Shown here: positions 11,994 through 24,807 of the stretch, piece after piece
How the letters are laid out: each line of letters starts with the position of its first letter
How positions within the stretch are numbered: the stretch's first letter is position 1
Virus record (IMG/VR): IMGVR_UViG_3300017963_000391
Location: 1 to 43,667 of that record
Length of the DNA: 43,667 nucleotides
Source: a virus
Direction: 5' to 3' (one strand)
Notes under the pieces: model-generated
The model's database searches: none
Seen by the model: the letters and a program-made list of their open reading frames with translations, nothing else
Told to the model about the DNA's origin: nothing
Made by a program: the position numbers and the translations under genes

Positions 11994-14900
11994 TTATTGT
12001 TCCCTTCCCTTGCGTATAAATTGAACGCCTCTAGATATTTCAGCATAGTATTTCATGGCACTATCCCACTGCTTAACACCACGTTCTGTGGACCACAGTT
12101 TCGCAAAGAAGAGTTGCCTGTGCGTTTCGTTTAGCGATGCACCTGGAGCTAGCTTCTCCCACTGGGCTCGAATCATGCGGTCGAAACTAACGTCCTTCAG
12201 TTGTTCAGAACTTAACAGAACATACTCAGCTAGATACTTAGAGAAAGCTTCCGCATCTCCATACCTCCAACCAAGGCCCATATTATAAAGAGCCGTTCCG
12301 GCCTCCGTTACCATGAACCCCTTGGTATCTAGCTTGTTCTCTTCCTGATAACGTGCAATTTCTTGTTGCACCGCTAACCACCCTAGCCTATCTTTATCAT
12401 CACTATACGCAAAGTTCTTTAGCACGGATTGTTTGAGCCACACAGGTTTCATAGGACGCCCAGTAGCTTTGTTATACATCGTTGTGGCCCACGGTCCTAC
12501 TTGATCTGCTATCCACTTACCGTAGTCCGTTATGGGTTGCCGATTGTAAATACTAGGGAACATCTTCTCGCCAAGGACAGCCTCAGTCGGAATCTTAATA
12601 GCCGGTCCAGCACTCTGAGCAACCTTATTTATAATTCGTTTCAGGTTCTCTTTACCGTAATCGTACTTACCGAATATCTTATAGATATCCTTCCTCTGTT
12701 GTTCCCAAGTCTTTTCTCCATACATTATCTTTGCGATGTCACGAACATCACTGGGAAGAGTTTCTATCCCTCCCCACTCAAGAAGATCACCGGCTACCCC
12801 GATACGAGGAAAGTAAAGGACTTGTGTATCCTCTCCACCCCACTTACCTAGAATGATGTGGCTTCTAGATCGCATCTCTTCGGGCAACCTATCTTCTTCG
12901 TCTTCGAAAAATGACTCATTCCATACTTGCATTAGCGCGCTAGCAAACATAAACTTCAGACCTAGCGCACCTAGTTTCAACGCTATGATCCCACCCTTAG
13001 CCCCTAGTTTTCTACCTATGTGCATCTTGATGTCATCATTATACAACGCGTTTCTAAACATCGTTTTAGAGCGGGTAAAGTTCACCTCTTGGAAACTCCA
13101 AAACGGAATTAGATATCTACGTAACCATTCACCACCCTGACTGATTCTATCGTAAGCACCAAGAAGATCGTTAGCCATAGTGAACGCACGTTCGTCCACA
13201 TCTTGTATAGCTTGTATCTCCTCGGGATACGACGCGTCATAGCTAAAAGGAAGTCCATTGTTCTGGTTCATTTCCTTTTTGTATCGCTTGAATGCCGCGT
13301 ACCTTAGAGTCCACTCACGTAGATCACTACCTGTTCTAGCAGCCTCAAAGTATCTATTAACCCACGAAATAGGGTTAGCACTAAAGCTAGACTTACCCAT
13401 CTGTTCCCTAAATTCGGGAGTGTTAACGGCCTCATAAATATCCTGCGCTTGGAAGGTACTTTGTATCCCACCTAGATCGAAGAATATCTTAAGGTCGCCA
13501 GTAGGTGCTTGCCCACTTTTACGCCACTGATATAGATCTCTAATGGCTTCTGGTACGTGCATAAATACCTTGGGATTACCCACAAAGATAGCCTCGGCAT
13601 CACCCGTTAAGTTTCGTAGGTTGTACTTAATGAAGCGGTGCGGAGCTAGTAACTGATAAGCTTTCCACCCCTTCTGGATAGTACTCATTAACTTACCTAA
13701 CGGAGTCTTAGCCTGATTATCCATGGCTGTTTCTAGCGTGTCGGCTAGTTTTTCAGGTAGATAGTATCCAGCATACTTACCACCAAATGCCAGAGCCTTA
13801 CCTATTTTTTCAGTAGGCACCTCCATTTTAGTTAGCCCCTTTTCAAAGGCTTTGTTAGCGATCCATCCCGGCACAGTGTGCGCCATATAGAATATGTTAT
13901 CTTCTCTATTTCTAAACAGCTTATAACCTTTTAGTGGATCCTCACTACCGTAATTTTCCATGACGTACTGCAGAGTATCAGCTATTTGCGTATCGTACAC
14001 CATCTGAGACATAACTTCGAACTCAGTTTGGATGTAGTTTAGACTAATAGGTAATCCCTTTTTATCGCCACGTTTCTTAAGGTGCGATCGACTAGTAGGA
14101 ACTGCCAATCCCTTTGATCCCTTAACGCCATGAAACCGTCTCTTGGCATCTAGGATGTCCATGACTTGGTGACGGAAATAGTAGGCTCGCTGTAGTCGGG
14201 CAGCTACATTAAACCCGACCGCAGACATGGAATCATTATAGGTCTTACGTAATTTAAACCAAGCGTTCTGCCTAGCCGTCCACGCTGTCCACAGTTTAGG
14301 GTCACTCTTCACAATATTAAAGACTGCGCCACACTCATCTAGGATTCTTTGATCAGACCACCCAAAAGGATTAGCGGGTAACTCATCTATATCTGCGCCC
14401 TTGGCTACCTTGTCTTGATTAATAAGAACTTGCTCGCGCATATCCATAAGGAACGCTAGGCTTTCTAAGTTCTTATATTGATCTCGATTAAGATCTCCAA
14501 TAACGTTATTAAGAATCTCCACGGCCTTCTGAGCCGCCATCTGTTGGCCCTTACGTAACTGCCGCAGTTTAGATTGCACATCTCCGTACTCAGCACGTTT
14601 AAGGTGCTCGAATTCCCGTACCTGTGCTACTAAATGTTTACCAGCCTCCATGATTTTCTCGACAACAGTAGGTGCGTGTACACCCTCTCGATACTTATCG
14701 ACATCCTCTTGCATTTGTGGATCACTAAAGCGGTGTTCCTTAGACGCAAAGTAATCTTCAAGAGAATCAAGAGCATCGTTGGGATCAACGTCTCCTTCTT
14801 CTTGTTCCAGTTGCTCTTCCATTTCCGCAAACGCGTCTCTCCACCTGTCAACAGTCTCCGCAGGATCTGCGGCTTCCTGAGGTGAAACCAGAAGATCATC

Positions 14901-17900
14901 CTCTAACACTATACCATTAGAGATCTTTTGAGCTAGTTCTTCAAATAGAGTCGGCGTAAGTTCGTGAGTTTCTAACTTAGTTCGATCCCCATAGTGCATG
15001 TGATGACCGAATACCTCAACAGTCCGTCCAGATTGTAGAATACTTAAATCATAATAGTATTCCCCATCAGCTTCAGACTGATACAGAAACTGATCATTCC
15101 CTTCTATGAGATACGCACGTTGTCCAGGCCTACTCTTAGCCGCAATAACTTCGTTCGCAATAGTTTGTTGGGCCTTTTCTAGAGTCAACTGTTCTAGTAG
15201 GGGCGAGTCATAATCATCATACTCACTCGTCCTAGACTCGTTCACCCTCTCGATATCTTCATCTGTAATAACGGGATCAGGTTCAACTAGAAAAAATCCA
15301 TCTTCATTTACTGCACGCTTCCATCCTAATACCTTAGCCATTCTCTTCGATTGGTTATCGTATAATCTCGTCTTTTTATTATCACCGGGAGTCGTAAGGA
15401 AATGGATGACGTGCGGCTTTCGAGCTTTAAGATTCTCCTCTATGACTTGTCTTGTTAGTAGTTCTTTAATCTTATTGAATGCACCAATAGCTAGACTAAA
15501 CGTCTTCTTGGTATCCTTTTTAGATTTTCCAGTATCATCTAAGTCACGATCATATGTAGGTTTTCCTCCCTTTTCCGCATAGGTCCACGATACGATAGTC
15601 TTCTTGGCACCCAAGGGAACTGTAACACTGGGACTGCCAGGATTCTCGATAGTTTGTCCATGACTTCCAACGTGTTCCAATTTTACAGCGACCTGATTAA
15701 GTTCCTCATCAGGAATGCTTTCGATGTACGTAACATTGGATCCATCATCTAGTGCTCCCCATTGTACGGGCGCAGCTTGACGGTCCTCTTTGGTGTAGAG
15801 GGTATTTATTTGTTCGAACTTCTTTTCGATCGTAGAAGGTTCAAGATTCTCAACAGCAAATGTACTTCTAAATGCCGGATGATTCCTGTCAGCGATCGTA
15901 AACATATAACCAGACGGTACATAACCTTCATCCCTAGAGTGGTACGCATCAAAGGTTACCTTAACGGGAAACAGATCATTCATACGTTTCTGAATGGTGT
16001 TATCTGCACCTAGAGGAGGAGCTTGGAAAGACTCCTCAGTATCTATCGACATCGCACGCGCCATGTTTTCTAGCGACGTGTTATATTCTTCATCCGTAAT
16101 AGCATTAAAGGTTTTCGCTTGTAGCAGTACCTTAGAGTATCGTTCATCAACCATCTCTGTAGAGATAGGTACATTGTTAGCGAGAGCTTTATCGATCTCT
16201 GCATTCATAGCGTCGAATAGGCGCTTAGCTTCTTCGGGACTTTCAGCAACAGCCCACGCTTCCTCATCACCTACACCTTTTTGAGCTTGGTCAGCTTCTA
16301 CTTCGGTGGGTGTAGGAATACGTTGAACTTTAACCTCGGGTGTAAAGACAGCGTCCCGCTGCATAGTACCAAACTTCTGTGCCGTAACTTCTTTAGCGTA
16401 AACATTACCAAGTAGCAGAATAGGCATGGAGGTTTCCCCATCCTTAACGTGCGTAGCTGCTCTGTGTCGCCCATCATGCGCTGTAACTGTACCATCCTTA
16501 CCAATAACTAGTAAGGGCGCACCACTAGTGTCCAACTCGCGCTGGTTAATAGTATCAGGACTAGTCTCGAGTATTGTCTTAAGACGCCTATCGGATCCAG
16601 TAGTTAGTTGCAAATAAAGAGCGGGGCTAATATCTACCTCACGATATTTAGTATCCCTGTCAACGCCAGCTTCATCCATGGCGCTTTCTATTTGTGCAGC
16701 ACTAAAGGTTTGTGTAGGCTTTAACTCAGCCTTAGGAGCAGTCGCTGGTGCTGCTTTAGTTTCTGCCTTCTCCGTGGTGAATCCCAACTGCGCAGCTAGT
16801 TTAGCACGAGCAGTCTCACTTATTAGAGGAACCTCACCACTCCACTTATAGAAGTCTTCACCTATAAGATTAACTATTTGCGTCTTGTGAAATTCAACCG
16901 CTTCATAAGGAGCGTTCATTTTCCGTAGACGTTTATATTCACGCTTAAAGAAAGCTAGTTGTTGGGCCTTAGTAGTACCGGCCTGTTTCTTCATAGCTCT
17001 CTCGGCCTTCGCTTGTTTACGTTTCTGGCGAATAGCGCGGGTCTCTTGGATAGTCTCGATGGTGTTTTTACGGACTTGCCAATAGACAAGTTGGTCACTA
17101 GTCTTGTGACCCAGTTGTGTCAGTCTATCTATTTCAGCATCAGCCTTATCGAGTTCCTTTTGTAGGGCTGCCGGAGTCCTATGTACAAGACCCTCTACAG
17201 CGTTACGTGTATTCCAACGACCACGTTTAGCCCCCTTTTCAGCTAGAGCCATACGTTCGAGGTTACGCTTAGCCCTAGCGCTAGCCTCTTGGTTAGGTTC
17301 TCTATCATCTGCCCACTTATCTACAGGAGCTACACCACCACGTTCTTCTTTACGTCGCGCCAATAAGTCTATATCGGCTTTAGATAGGTGCCTCTTTTTA
17401 GAGGCTTGTTGCTGTTCTTCAACAGCCAGTGTATCCGTTACGGTAGTGGGTACGTTCGGAAAACTTAGCTTATCCTTCGCAATCTCCCCAACATACTTCT
17501 TGTGCACATCAAGGACATCATCCATTACAGACCGGGATACACCCAGTACATTTTCAAGCATCTCGGCCAGCACTTCCATAACACGGCCGAGTACAGTTTT
17601 AGATTCGTGCTTAGTTCCGTCAGCTTTACGGGAAGGTATCTGACTAAGCATCTCAGCAACGTGAGGGGAACTAAGGGCCATAGCCATAAGTTCATCCCAC
17701 ATCTTAGAATCTTCAGGCGCACCTTTTAAAGCCGCAAAAAGATTATGAAGCTCAGCACGCCGAGTCTTTTCGTAGTTAGGCAAGGTGTTAAAATACTCTA
17801 CCACCTCAGGGATCTTCTGTAAGTACGCTTCGTACTCTATTACTAGCTCTTGAAACGGGGCCATATCCCTAGCATTTATACTCTTCCAGATCTTACTAAG

Positions 17901-20900
17901 ATCCTTGGCATACGCTTTGTATTTTGTAGAGTTAAGTTTTCCAATAGCCATAGAGTGCAACGCGTGTACAAGTTCGTGCACCATGGTAACTTCCGGAGAA
18001 CTCATCTCATCGAACTCGCCATAATGATAACCTAGATCAAGAGACAAGATGTGTCGAGAGATATCACCATTAGCCTGATATTTCGTACGTAATAGTCCAC
18101 GAGATAAATCGTCGTGATGTTTGATTCCAACCCTAAGCTCGAGGTCGGGGCTATTAGCAGCCACCCGATCAAAGAGCTCTTGGAATGCCCACGTACCATT
18201 GGCAATCTCTTGCTCCATTCTGTCAACGTCTTGACGCAGATATGCATACCGATTGTGCTGCTCTTCGGCTACGTTCTGCGGATCCGGAATGATCCTTAGG
18301 TCCGCGTTCTTAGAATTTTCGAGATTGTGTAGTCGATTCTCTCTGTTACCTACGCGCGTAAAGATAAGACCACCACGCATAGCTTGTTCTTTAGTTAGCT
18401 TTTGGCCCTTGGGTTGACGAAGATTAGTATAGCGTACTCTGTCCGGACGTACATCTTTATTCGGGTCGTCCGGTATATCAACGTTACGCTGTTGATTACT
18501 AATCACTAGACCTTCCGGAGTATATAGCTCTCCTATTGTACCAGGAGCGGGTCCAGGAGTCATGGCCTTAACAAATTCCGCACTCTCTTTATCCATACGC
18601 GCCAGTTCTTTCTTGCGGCGCTTAAGAAAAGCAAGGCGTTGTTTCTGAGGCTTATTCAGTTTCTCTAGTGATTCAAACTTAGCGATAAGGTCGTCTACCG
18701 CTTGTACATTTACATCCAGACCACTTTCTTTCCAGTACTTAATGGTCTGTTTCTTCCAAGCCATGTCCGCTAGTTTCTCTTTAGCGGTCGCTGGTTCGCT
18801 CTTCTTTTTGGGAGCAGCTTCCGGTATAGCTTCGGCTACTTGCTCTTCAGGAGCGGCTTCTGCGGCAGCTTCTTGTTTGGCTTTGGCGGTTGCTTCTTCC
18901 TCTCCAACTTTAAATTCCGCATCATATCGAGCTTGCTCTTTCTCGGCGTGCTCTTCTAGTGTCAATGTTTGTGCGAATACAGGATCATTAACGACACGTT
19001 TAGTATCGGCGATACCTTCGCGCGCTTTAGTAATCGTATCTAAAGTTGCCTGAATTCTTTTGTTATCCGGAGCTTGCTCTAGTTGTTTCTTAAGTTCCTC
19101 TTCAGTTTTATCTAGACTAGCTAGCTCTTTATCTAGGTTCATATTGAGTTCGCGTTGGGCCTTCTTACGCGAGCTAGTTTCTTTGGCACCTCTAGCTAGA
19201 GTCACAGCACCACCCATAAGGGGGAACGCAGCAGCCACTAGACCTTCATAAGCGCCTTGCTCACTGATCTCAATGAACTTATCAGCGTACTCTTGAAGTA
19301 GCTTTTCTTGACCGGCCGTTGGATTCTTAGCCCACAAAGCGGTAAGAGCATCAGGATGGGCCTGCAGAAACTCCGTACCAAACTCAGTACCCATAGCTAC
19401 GGCTACCTTACGAGCAGCGTGAATAAACCCACGTCGAACTTGGAACAGCTTTAGCATCGGTGTAAGACCAAGTTGCTCCATGGGAGCTTGTGTGATCATG
19501 TTCCAAAGACCAGCGGTCATAGCTGTATCTTCATCCACACCCTCTTCAACAAGACGTGTGAAGGTAGAACCAGCAATCATAGATCCGATAGCTGCAGTAC
19601 TAGCTGCTGGACCACCCACAGCAGTAGCTGTCACTGCCATAAAGATTTGCGGGGTCATTTGAATAACGTCTTCAAAGAAGCCAGCGGTAGTCGTATATCT
19701 AGGATCTTCTTTAAGAGCTCTGTTAGTTGTTGCTGTTACATCTTTTAGATGGGCCTCTCTATCCAGAGAGTCTTGGTATCGTCGGGACGCACGTAACCAT
19801 CCCATCTCTTGACGAGTAGCTGGTCTACCAGCCTGCTGTTCAAAATATGCTAGGTCTTCTTTGAATACACTTACCGGACCAAAGGGTTTATCACGATAAG
19901 ATTTTAATTTGATTGGATCCAGTCCTGCTTCCCTAAGTCCGTTTAGCTCTTGCTGTTGGAGATTACGTTCGAAGAACGCCCCTGCTTGCATGGCACCAGC
20001 AACTACATCTTTTCGAAGAGACTTCCAACCTTCTTTAAGTACGGGTAGAATACGATCAACACTATACTGGGCGCTAGGTCCCTTCATGTGTCCCGGCATT
20101 ACTGGAGCTACGGGATTAATAGGCAACGCATCAGGGCCTTGCTTAACTTCGTAAGTACGTAGAGCTTGTGTAAAGATCTCTTTGTTGATTTGGTATTGAG
20201 CTAGGTCTTCGTTATATTCGCTCTCCTGTCTAGCACGATCAAATTCCCGTTCCTGTTGGCGCATCCTATCTGTGATCATCTTGTGTTCGGCGCTAGTTAC
20301 AGCTTCGAGCAAACGGTTCACCACTCCGTCTCGATGGGCATCACTGTATGCTCTACCGACAGTCTCATTAATAACAGATAGTTTAGCGTTACGTTGTTCC
20401 TCAGGAGCCATATCTTGGTACTCGCGACTACGAAGTAGGTCGCTCATACTAGTTTTGTATTGGTCACTGTAGGGATTGATAGGTTGTTTAGGAGCGTAGG
20501 GCTCCGAAAAGAATCGTTGAACCTTGGTTACGTAGTTCTTTGTTTCTTCGAAGGGCACCTTTCCATTATACTTATCCACGTTACCGGGACCAGCATTATA
20601 GGCTTGGAGAGCTTTGTTCATATCACCATCGTATCTATCTAGCATCTTGCGAAGATACTTAGCTCCACCATCGATGTTTTGGGCGGGATCGAACGGGTCT
20701 GTTACTCCCATCTCCTTGGCAGTCTCGGGCATAAGTTGCATTAATCCCTGCGCGCCCACGGGAGATTGGGCCTTCGGATCGAAGTTAGACTCCGTTTGTA
20801 TTACACTCTTAATGAGACGCGGATCCAGATCGTACTTAACCGCAGCATTAGAGATGTGTGTATCAATAGTAGGCGGACCTTGTACAGGTTTCTCGCCTTC

Positions 20901-21077
20901 TTTAAGGGAGTAAGGGTTCTCGTAATCAATAAACCTCGAGCTCACCACCCCCATGGTTTCAGCTACTTCTGCTGTAGTGTATTTAGGAAAATGAGTTTTC
21001 TGTAGAGACTGTACAATCTCATCATCACTGTATTTATTGAACTGGGGATATGTACTACGGAACGCTTTTATATCCAT
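11994..21077 (-). CDS. Giant internal virion protein (3,027 aa): lytic transglycosylase, zincin-like, ParB-like and polyvalent domains
   Basis: Probably an ejected core protein that digests the cell wall and conditions the host during DNA entry. Domains: an SLT lytic transglycosylase at about 72-195 (catalytic E96 in [15 protein letters not shown] 108-117, AYNAGPGNV 159-167); two helical hydrophobic stretches at about 470-640; a long Lys/Glu/Ala coiled coil (about 640-870); a zincin metallopeptidase motif HELVH (1034-1038); a ParB-like segment with DGRHR (1535-1539, domain about 1480-1560); a phage module near 1880-1930 (KPHVIHFL to GFFLVEP); and a C-terminal region around 2470-2900 ([12 protein letters not shown]) like the LPD38 part of polyvalent proteins. 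This layout recalls DarB-type proteins. The gene is 9.1 kb, a fifth of the window. ATG start two bases downstream of the 426-residue gene. Confidence 0.9.
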   Translation of the reverse strand: MDIKAFRSTYPQFNKYSDDEIVQSLQKTHFPKYTTAEVAETMGVVSSRFIDYENPYSLKEGEKPVQGPPTIDTHISNAAVKYDLDPRLIKSVIQTESNFDPKAQSPVGAQGLMQLMPETAKEMGVTDPFDPAQNIDGGAKYLRKMLDRYDGDMNKALQAYNAGPGNVDKYNGKVPFEETKNYVTKVQRFFSEPYAPKQPINPYSDQYKTSMSDLLRSREYQDMAPEEQRNAKLSVINETVGRAYSDAHRDGVVNRLLEAVTSAEHKMITDRMRQQEREFDRARQESEYNEDLAQYQINKEIFTQALRTYEVKQGPDALPINPVAPVMPGHMKGPSAQYSVDRILPVLKEGWKSLRKDVVAGAMQAGAFFERNLQQQELNGLREAGLDPIKLKSYRDKPFGPVSVFKEDLAYFEQQAGRPATRQEMGWLRASRRYQDSLDREAHLKDVTATTNRALKEDPRYTTTAGFFEDVIQMTPQIFMAVTATAVGGPAASTAAIGSMIAGSTFTRLVEEGVDEDTAMTAGLWNMITQAPMEQLGLTPMLKLFQVRRGFIHAARKVAVAMGTEFGTEFLQAHPDALTALWAKNPTAGQEKLLQEYADKFIEISEQGAYEGLVAAAFPLMGGAVTLARGAKETSSRKKAQRELNMNLDKELASLDKTEEELKKQLEQAPDNKRIQATLDTITKAREGIADTKRVVNDPVFAQTLTLEEHAEKEQARYDAEFKVGEEEATAKAKQEAAAEAAPEEQVAEAIPEAAPKKKSEPATAKEKLADMAWKKQTIKYWKESGLDVNVQAVDDLIAKFESLEKLNKPQKQRLAFLKRRKKELARMDKESAEFVKAMTPGPAPGTIGELYTPEGLVISNQQRNVDIPDDPNKDVRPDRVRYTNLRQPKGQKLTKEQAMRGGLIFTRVGNRENRLHNLENSKNADLRIIPDPQNVAEEQHNRYAYLRQDVDRMEQEIANGTWAFQELFDRVAANSPDLELRVGIKHHDDLSRGLLRTKYQANGDISRHILSLDLGYHYGEFDEMSSPEVTMVHELVHALHSMAIGKLNSTKYKAYAKDLSKIWKSINARDMAPFQELVIEYEAYLQKIPEVVEYFNTLPNYEKTRRAELHNLFAALKGAPEDSKMWDELMAMALSSPHVAEMLSQIPSRKADGTKHESKTVLGRVMEVLAEMLENVLGVSRSVMDDVLDVHKKYVGEIAKDKLSFPNVPTTVTDTLAVEEQQQASKKRHLSKADIDLLARRKEERGGVAPVDKWADDREPNQEASARAKRNLERMALAEKGAKRGRWNTRNAVEGLVHRTPAALQKELDKADAEIDRLTQLGHKTSDQLVYWQVRKNTIETIQETRAIRQKRKQAKAERAMKKQAGTTKAQQLAFFKREYKRLRKMNAPYEAVEFHKTQIVNLIGEDFYKWSGEVPLISETARAKLAAQLGFTTEKAETKAAPATAPKAELKPTQTFSAAQIESAMDEAGVDRDTKYREVDISPALYLQLTTGSDRRLKTILETSPDTINQRELDTSGAPLLVIGKDGTVTAHDGRHRAATHVKDGETSMPILLLGNVYAKEVTAQKFGTMQRDAVFTPEVKVQRIPTPTEVEADQAQKGVGDEEAWAVAESPEEAKRLFDAMNAEIDKALANNVPISTEMVDERYSKVLLQAKTFNAITDEEYNTSLENMARAMSIDTEESFQAPPLGADNTIQKRMNDLFPVKVTFDAYHSRDEGYVPSGYMFTIADRNHPAFRSTFAVENLEPSTIEKKFEQINTLYTKEDRQAAPVQWGALDDGSNVTYIESIPDEELNQVAVKLEHVGSHGQTIENPGSPSVTVPLGAKKTIVSWTYAEKGGKPTYDRDLDDTGKSKKDTKKTFSLAIGAFNKIKELLTRQVIEENLKARKPHVIHFLTTPGDNKKTRLYDNQSKRMAKVLGWKRAVNEDGFFLVEPDPVITDEDIERVNESRTSEYDDYDSPLLEQLTLEKAQQTIANEVIAAKSRPGQRAYLIEGNDQFLYQSEADGEYYYDLSILQSGRTVEVFGHHMHYGDRTKLETHELTPTLFEELAQKISNGIVLEDDLLVSPQEAADPAETVDRWRDAFAEMEEQLEQEEGDVDPNDALDSLEDYFASKEHRFSDPQMQEDVDKYREGVHAPTVVEKIMEAGKHLVAQVREFEHLKRAEYGDVQSKLRQLRKGQQMAAQKAVEILNNVIGDLNRDQYKNLESLAFLMDMREQVLINQDKVAKGADIDELPANPFGWSDQRILDECGAVFNIVKSDPKLWTAWTARQNAWFKLRKTYNDSMSAVGFNVAARLQRAYYFRHQVMDILDAKRRFHGVKGSKGLAVPTSRSHLKKRGDKKGLPISLNYIQTEFEVMSQMVYDTQIADTLQYVMENYGSEDPLKGYKLFRNREDNIFYMAHTVPGWIANKAFEKGLTKMEVPTEKIGKALAFGGKYAGYYLPEKLADTLETAMDNQAKTPLGKLMSTIQKGWKAYQLLAPHRFIKYNLRNLTGDAEAIFVGNPKVFMHVPEAIRDLYQWRKSGQAPTGDLKIFFDLGGIQSTFQAQDIYEAVNTPEFREQMGKSSFSANPISWVNRYFEAARTGSDLREWTLRYAAFKRYKKEMNQNNGLPFSYDASYPEEIQAIQDVDERAFTMANDLLGAYDRISQGGEWLRRYLIPFWSFQEVNFTRSKTMFRNALYNDDIKMHIGRKLGAKGGIIALKLGALGLKFMFASALMQVWNESFFEDEEDRLPEEMRSRSHIILGKWGGEDTQVLYFPRIGVAGDLLEWGGIETLPSDVRDIAKIMYGEKTWEQQRKDIYKIFGKYDYGKENLKRIINKVAQSAGPAIKIPTEAVLGEKMFPSIYNRQPITDYGKWIADQVGPWATTMYNKATGRPMKPVWLKQSVLKNFAYSDDKDRLGWLAVQQEIARYQEENKLDTKGFMVTEAGTALYNMGLGWRYGDAEAFSKYLAEYVLLSSEQLKDVSFDRMIRAQWEKLAPGASLNETHRQLFFAKLWSTERGVKQWDSAMKYYAEISRGVQFIRKGREQ

Positions 21078-21079
21078 CT

Positions 21080-22360
21080 TTATCTCTTTCCGAATTGTGC
21101 AGCTAAATCAGCTTCCATTGCGGATACATCAATTCCGCCACTGGGTTGTGCCTGCTTCTTAGCCTTCTTTGTTAGATTGGGAGCAAACCCCGGAGCATCT
21201 TTAAAGTTCGCCATATCAGCCGCAATAGCTTGATACCAGTTTTGTTCTACTGCATCACTGTCTTGACTAATAAGGTCCATCAGCCTTTCAACTTCTTCAG
21301 TACCACTAGATGTCTCGAGAATTTGTCGAACTCGTCCCTCTTGTTTTGAAGCAAGCGCGGCAGCCAGAAACTTATCATAGTTCTGCGCAAATTTAGTATT
21401 AATTAATTGCCACTTAGCTGGTGTGATATCAGCAAATTTATCACCCGTAGCTACGTCGGCAGCGTTCTTGATGCTATTTCTAGTGTAAGTTTTCCCACCT
21501 ATAGTGTAAGACTGCGGTGCATTATTCGCTTGTTGCCACGGTAGATATTTCGTTTGCTCATATATCTGACCAGTATTAGGATCTTGGTACGAATACGTTA
21601 CTGCCTTGACGTTCTTACTGTCGACACCTTTTGATAACAACGCTTTGATTTGGTCGTTCGTGTGCGTCTGAATAAGATCAAGCCGCTTGTACACTTCGTC
21701 ACCAATGTTAGGATCCGACATAGCAGCCAGTTGCATATCAGTAATACGCTTACTAGTATCAACAAGACGCGTATACTGCTGGTTAGGATCGTCACGTTGC
21801 GCCACGAGTTTCGCAAGCTTCTCTTCCTTCATTCTTGTTTGAAGTCCGTACATCTTATCCTTGGGGTGTTTACCAGACGCCGGATACTTTTTCTTATCAG
21901 CTACAAGTTCCTCTGAAAGTCTGTCGATATCCATATCCAGTTCTGAATGGCCTAACCGAGATGCTTGAGTGACCAATGCTAGTTTATTAGCTAGTGCTTG
22001 AGTTACATATCTTGGCCGTGTAGCAACAGAGTCAGTACCTTGGTCTACGATCCTACCATCGTCGGCAAGTTCCATACCTTCATCCGCAAGAACACCGACA
22101 ATCTCGCCTTTGGTATATCGATTAAAGAACTCACGATCCCTATCGTTATCAAACTCCCCGAGACTATACTTAATTGGAACATCCTCGAGTTGTCGGGCAG
22201 CTTGCATACGTGCTAGTTTCCGCCGGGGATCGTTCATCTCCGCGTCTAGCTTATCTCGTTGTAGCTTAATTCCAGCCATACGTTCATCGTGCTGTTGTCT
22301 ATCAGTACGAATCTGCCGTATGGATTGATTAAGCATTGCAAATCCATTTAGTATACTCAT
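21080..22360 (-). CDS. Putative internal virion protein, 426 aa
   Basis: Located between the 465-residue protein and the giant transglycosylase-bearing protein, the usual place of ejected core proteins in short-tailed phages. The first 80 residues are a charged coiled coil rich in Gln, Arg and Asp. The centre (about 150-250) is again helical with several [16 protein letters not shown]-like stretches. The last 60 residues are Ala/Ser-rich and amphipathic. No enzyme motif is visible. Its ATG has an AGGA element close upstream. Function is inferred from position. Confidence 0.78.
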   Translation of the reverse strand: MSILNGFAMLNQSIRQIRTDRQQHDERMAGIKLQRDKLDAEMNDPRRKLARMQAARQLEDVPIKYSLGEFDNDRDREFFNRYTKGEIVGVLADEGMELADDGRIVDQGTDSVATRPRYVTQALANKLALVTQASRLGHSELDMDIDRLSEELVADKKKYPASGKHPKDKMYGLQTRMKEEKLAKLVAQRDDPNQQYTRLVDTSKRITDMQLAAMSDPNIGDEVYKRLDLIQTHTNDQIKALLSKGVDSKNVKAVTYSYQDPNTGQIYEQTKYLPWQQANNAPQSYTIGGKTYTRNSIKNAADVATGDKFADITPAKWQLINTKFAQNYDKFLAAALASKQEGRVRQILETSSGTEEVERLMDLISQDSDAVEQNWYQAIAADMANFKDAPGFAPNLTKKAKKQAQPSGGIDVSAMEADLAAQFGKR

Positions 22361-22363
22361 AGT

Positions 22364-23761
22364 TTATCCTAATCCTGTAGTCTCTGGGCTATTTTGCTCT
22401 TTTTTAAAGTTACGATAATCGGATTGTAGTCGCCTACCACCAGCATCAATATCTGATAGAGACATTCCAGACGAAGCCATCATGCCTCTGGGGTTCATAC
22501 CTTGATACTCTATGCGCTTCTCACGATCCCCGATCCTACGGGAAGCTGCCTTTTCCTGGGATCTTCTACCAGCTTCTCTGTACTTTTCTAGAGACTCTTC
22601 CCCAAGAGGTATCCATCTGTCTTTGCCAGTAGCCTCTTTAAAGGTCTGGTCGTACACATATTGATTGCCCTCTTCATCCTGCTCGACGCGGAAGTCTTTC
22701 CCACGGGTATCCTGTCCACCACCTTCAGCGGCAGTAAGCACATCACGATACGAATAAGAATCGGGCTTCTTGTCTTGCATATGCTTATAACCACCGTAAA
22801 TCATCTTACCGGCTGTTAGAGCTAGGCCAATAGGACCAGCAGCTTGGGCAAGACCACCACTAAGAAGACCAGTACCAGCAGCTGAGGCTGCGCCTTGTTG
22901 TGCTAGACTTTGGGCGGCAGCTACGTTAAGTGCACCTTCTCCCATGGCAGCGGCAGCACCTACAGTTGTAGGAGTGATACCAGCGGCCGCTAGAGACGCA
23001 GCATGCGTTATACCTAGGCCAGGAGACCCACCTAGTGCGCTAGCTGTTTGGATCCCCTCAGCGCCTTCTAGACCCGCATACGGATTAGCTGTAGGGCCTT
23101 CTGACATACCGCTAAACTCTGGGGGAGCTTCAAACGATTGGCCTGTAAGTGGATCCGGAGGATCTACAGATTGCGGTCCAATAAGCGGATCAGCTTTCAT
23201 TTGACCAGAAATCTCTGCTAGTTTAGCATAACTCGCTGGTTGAAAATCACCGCCTAGTTGTCCGTCTGTACGTAGGTCTTGGGCACCCTCTCCTCGCATT
23301 TCTTTAACAGCTTTTAGACCAGACTTCAAAACATTGAGGGCACCGGCTGCACCAGCAGCACTCTTCGGCGTCATCATTGTAGATGTAGATCTCATACCCG
23401 TAGCGGGGGTTCTAGTTCCAGCTACAGATCTAGCCCTAGCTAGGGCACTGGGCTGTTGCTCTTCGAATCTAGATCTCTCGTCAATACGAGATTGTTTAGA
23501 GCGCTGGACATTAGGTACGATTAGACTATCTCCACTGGCTAGCTGCGAACCAGCTTCGCTAATCATGGCTTCCTCAATAGCTTTTCGTCCACCAACTCCT
23601 ATGGCACCAGTAGTTCCCGTCACACCGCCAGCACGTTCGGATCTACCCACTCGTTGGAGAGCGATCTGTTGTTCTGGCGTTAGTTTACTTTCGTCTAGTT
23701 GCCCACGATCCGAAAATAGTGTAGATTCAGATAGCAACTTATCTAAGCTTCTTCGAGCCAT
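22364..23761 (-). CDS. Putative internal virion protein, Gly/Ala-rich, 465 aa
   Basis: The N-terminal region (1-90) is charged; the middle (about 190-330) is rich in Ala, Gly, Ser and Pro, with long small-residue stretches such as AAQSLAQQGAASAAGTGLLS that could insert in membranes. The C-terminal 130 residues are charged. This is characteristic of ejected core proteins, which must be soluble in the capsid and membrane-active outside. GGAG ribosome-binding site before ATG 23761. It lies in a run of five such genes upstream of the giant protein. No known domain. Confidence 0.75.
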   Translation of the reverse strand: MARRSLDKLLSESTLFSDRGQLDESKLTPEQQIALQRVGRSERAGGVTGTTGAIGVGGRKAIEEAMISEAGSQLASGDSLIVPNVQRSKQSRIDERSRFEEQQPSALARARSVAGTRTPATGMRSTSTMMTPKSAAGAAGALNVLKSGLKAVKEMRGEGAQDLRTDGQLGGDFQPASYAKLAEISGQMKADPLIGPQSVDPPDPLTGQSFEAPPEFSGMSEGPTANPYAGLEGAEGIQTASALGGSPGLGITHAASLAAAGITPTTVGAAAAMGEGALNVAAAQSLAQQGAASAAGTGLLSGGLAQAAGPIGLALTAGKMIYGGYKHMQDKKPDSYSYRDVLTAAEGGGQDTRGKDFRVEQDEEGNQYVYDQTFKEATGKDRWIPLGEESLEKYREAGRRSQEKAASRRIGDREKRIEYQGMNPRGMMASSGMSLSDIDAGGRRLQSDYRNFKKEQNSPETTGLG

Positions 23762-23773
23762 TCTTATAGTCTC

Positions 23774-24175
23774 CTAACTCCAGAAAGAAGATAGCCAGTC
23801 CATCCCACCGAATGCGTCAAATAGATTAGCGGCTGTACTAATACCACCTAGGATCATTTGCTGCTGTTGGGCTTGGTCGGCTATTGATTGTTGTTCACGT
23901 TGAAAGTCCATTTGGGCATCGAACTGTCGTTGCTGCATAGCTTGTTCAGCTTGCCATTGTTCATCCGCCTGGGCCGCCTGTTCTTGTTGAAAAGAGAACT
24001 GATCTTGCTGAAACTGTTGGGCAGCTTCTGTTTGTTCCTGCTGCTTACGAGCGATAACAGCTTGCGTACCCAACCCTTGTGCTGCTTGTTCTTGTACCAT
24101 GGGAGCGTAGAGATTCTTCTTTTTCTTCATACCTCTCGCGCGTGTAACAGCGCTGTATTGGTCAGATACTGCCAT
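23774..24175 (-). CDS. Gln-rich small virion-type protein, 133 aa
   Basis: Residues about 45-105 are exceptionally rich in Gln (QFQQDQFSFQQEQAAQ, WQAEQAMQQRQFDAQ), a pattern known from helical, ejected virion proteins. The C-terminal 28 residues are hydrophobic (ILGGISTAANLFDAFGG then DWLSSFW) and could be a membrane-active amphipathic helix. The start overlaps the upstream gene's stop as TAATG, so translation is coupled. No catalytic motif. Confidence 0.72.
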   Translation of the reverse strand: MAVSDQYSAVTRARGMKKKKNLYAPMVQEQAAQGLGTQAVIARKQQEQTEAAQQFQQDQFSFQQEQAAQADEQWQAEQAMQQRQFDAQMDFQREQQSIADQAQQQQMILGGISTAANLFDAFGGMDWLSSFWS

Positions 24176-24798
24176 TAGTCTTTCCTCCTAGTCCAATAGT
24201 TGTTACTCTCTAATGGAGCTATATCCCCAAGATCAATAAGAGGACGGTCTTCATCTGCTTGACCTTGTGTTTGAATCTCTTCTTTACTGGCGAATTTAAC
24301 TCCCATTTGATCAAGAGAATATTGTCGCATTTGCGTCATCATCTCTTTGTGTTGTTGATTACTTTTATATCCAGAATAGAGATTAGCACCTACACTCAAT
24401 AGACCCAGTCCCATCTCTAGACCAGAATATTTATTCTCGCTACCAGCACGTTGAAGTTCTAGCTTATCGTAGAATTGTTGGTCTCTTTGCGCTAGTTCTT
24501 GTTGACGTTGTCCGAGATCAATTCCGAAACGTTCCTTCTTAAATTCGTGTGTCTTTCGTTGGAACGCCAGATCGTCTTTACGCATTGCCAACTCACGCCC
24601 AACACGATCCATATCCATTAGTCTCTTACCTTCACCAGCCATCATTTGGCCCATGACTTGAGACTCATTTGAAACAGCACGGTTATCCCTACCAGCAGTA
24701 GCATCACGTAGCATCTTCTGCTTTGCGGGATCTTCCATCATCTTAGATGCCATGGCACTAGTAGCGTATGCCGGTGGCATTCCTTTAGGTGTAGCCAT
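24175..24798 (-). CDS. Putative internal virion protein, 207 aa
   Basis: ATG start with AAGGAG upstream on the minus strand. Residues 1-60 are Met/Ala/Gly-rich. Residues about 60-125 form a charged, Gln-rich helix (FGIDLGQRQQELAQRDQQFYDKL), followed by a hydrophobic, Gly-rich patch (YSGLEMGLGLLSVGANLYSG, about 124-143) and a polar tail. It resembles the small ejection proteins of podoviruses in composition but has no recognisable family. Coupled to the next gene by TAATG overlap. Confidence 0.72.
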   Translation of the reverse strand: MATPKGMPPAYATSAMASKMMEDPAKQKMLRDATAGRDNRAVSNESQVMGQMMAGEGKRLMDMDRVGRELAMRKDDLAFQRKTHEFKKERFGIDLGQRQQELAQRDQQFYDKLELQRAGSENKYSGLEMGLGLLSVGANLYSGYKSNQQHKEMMTQMRQYSLDQMGVKFASKEEIQTQGQADEDRPLIDLGDIAPLESNNYWTRRKD

Positions 24799-24807
24799 AG
24801 TATCTCC

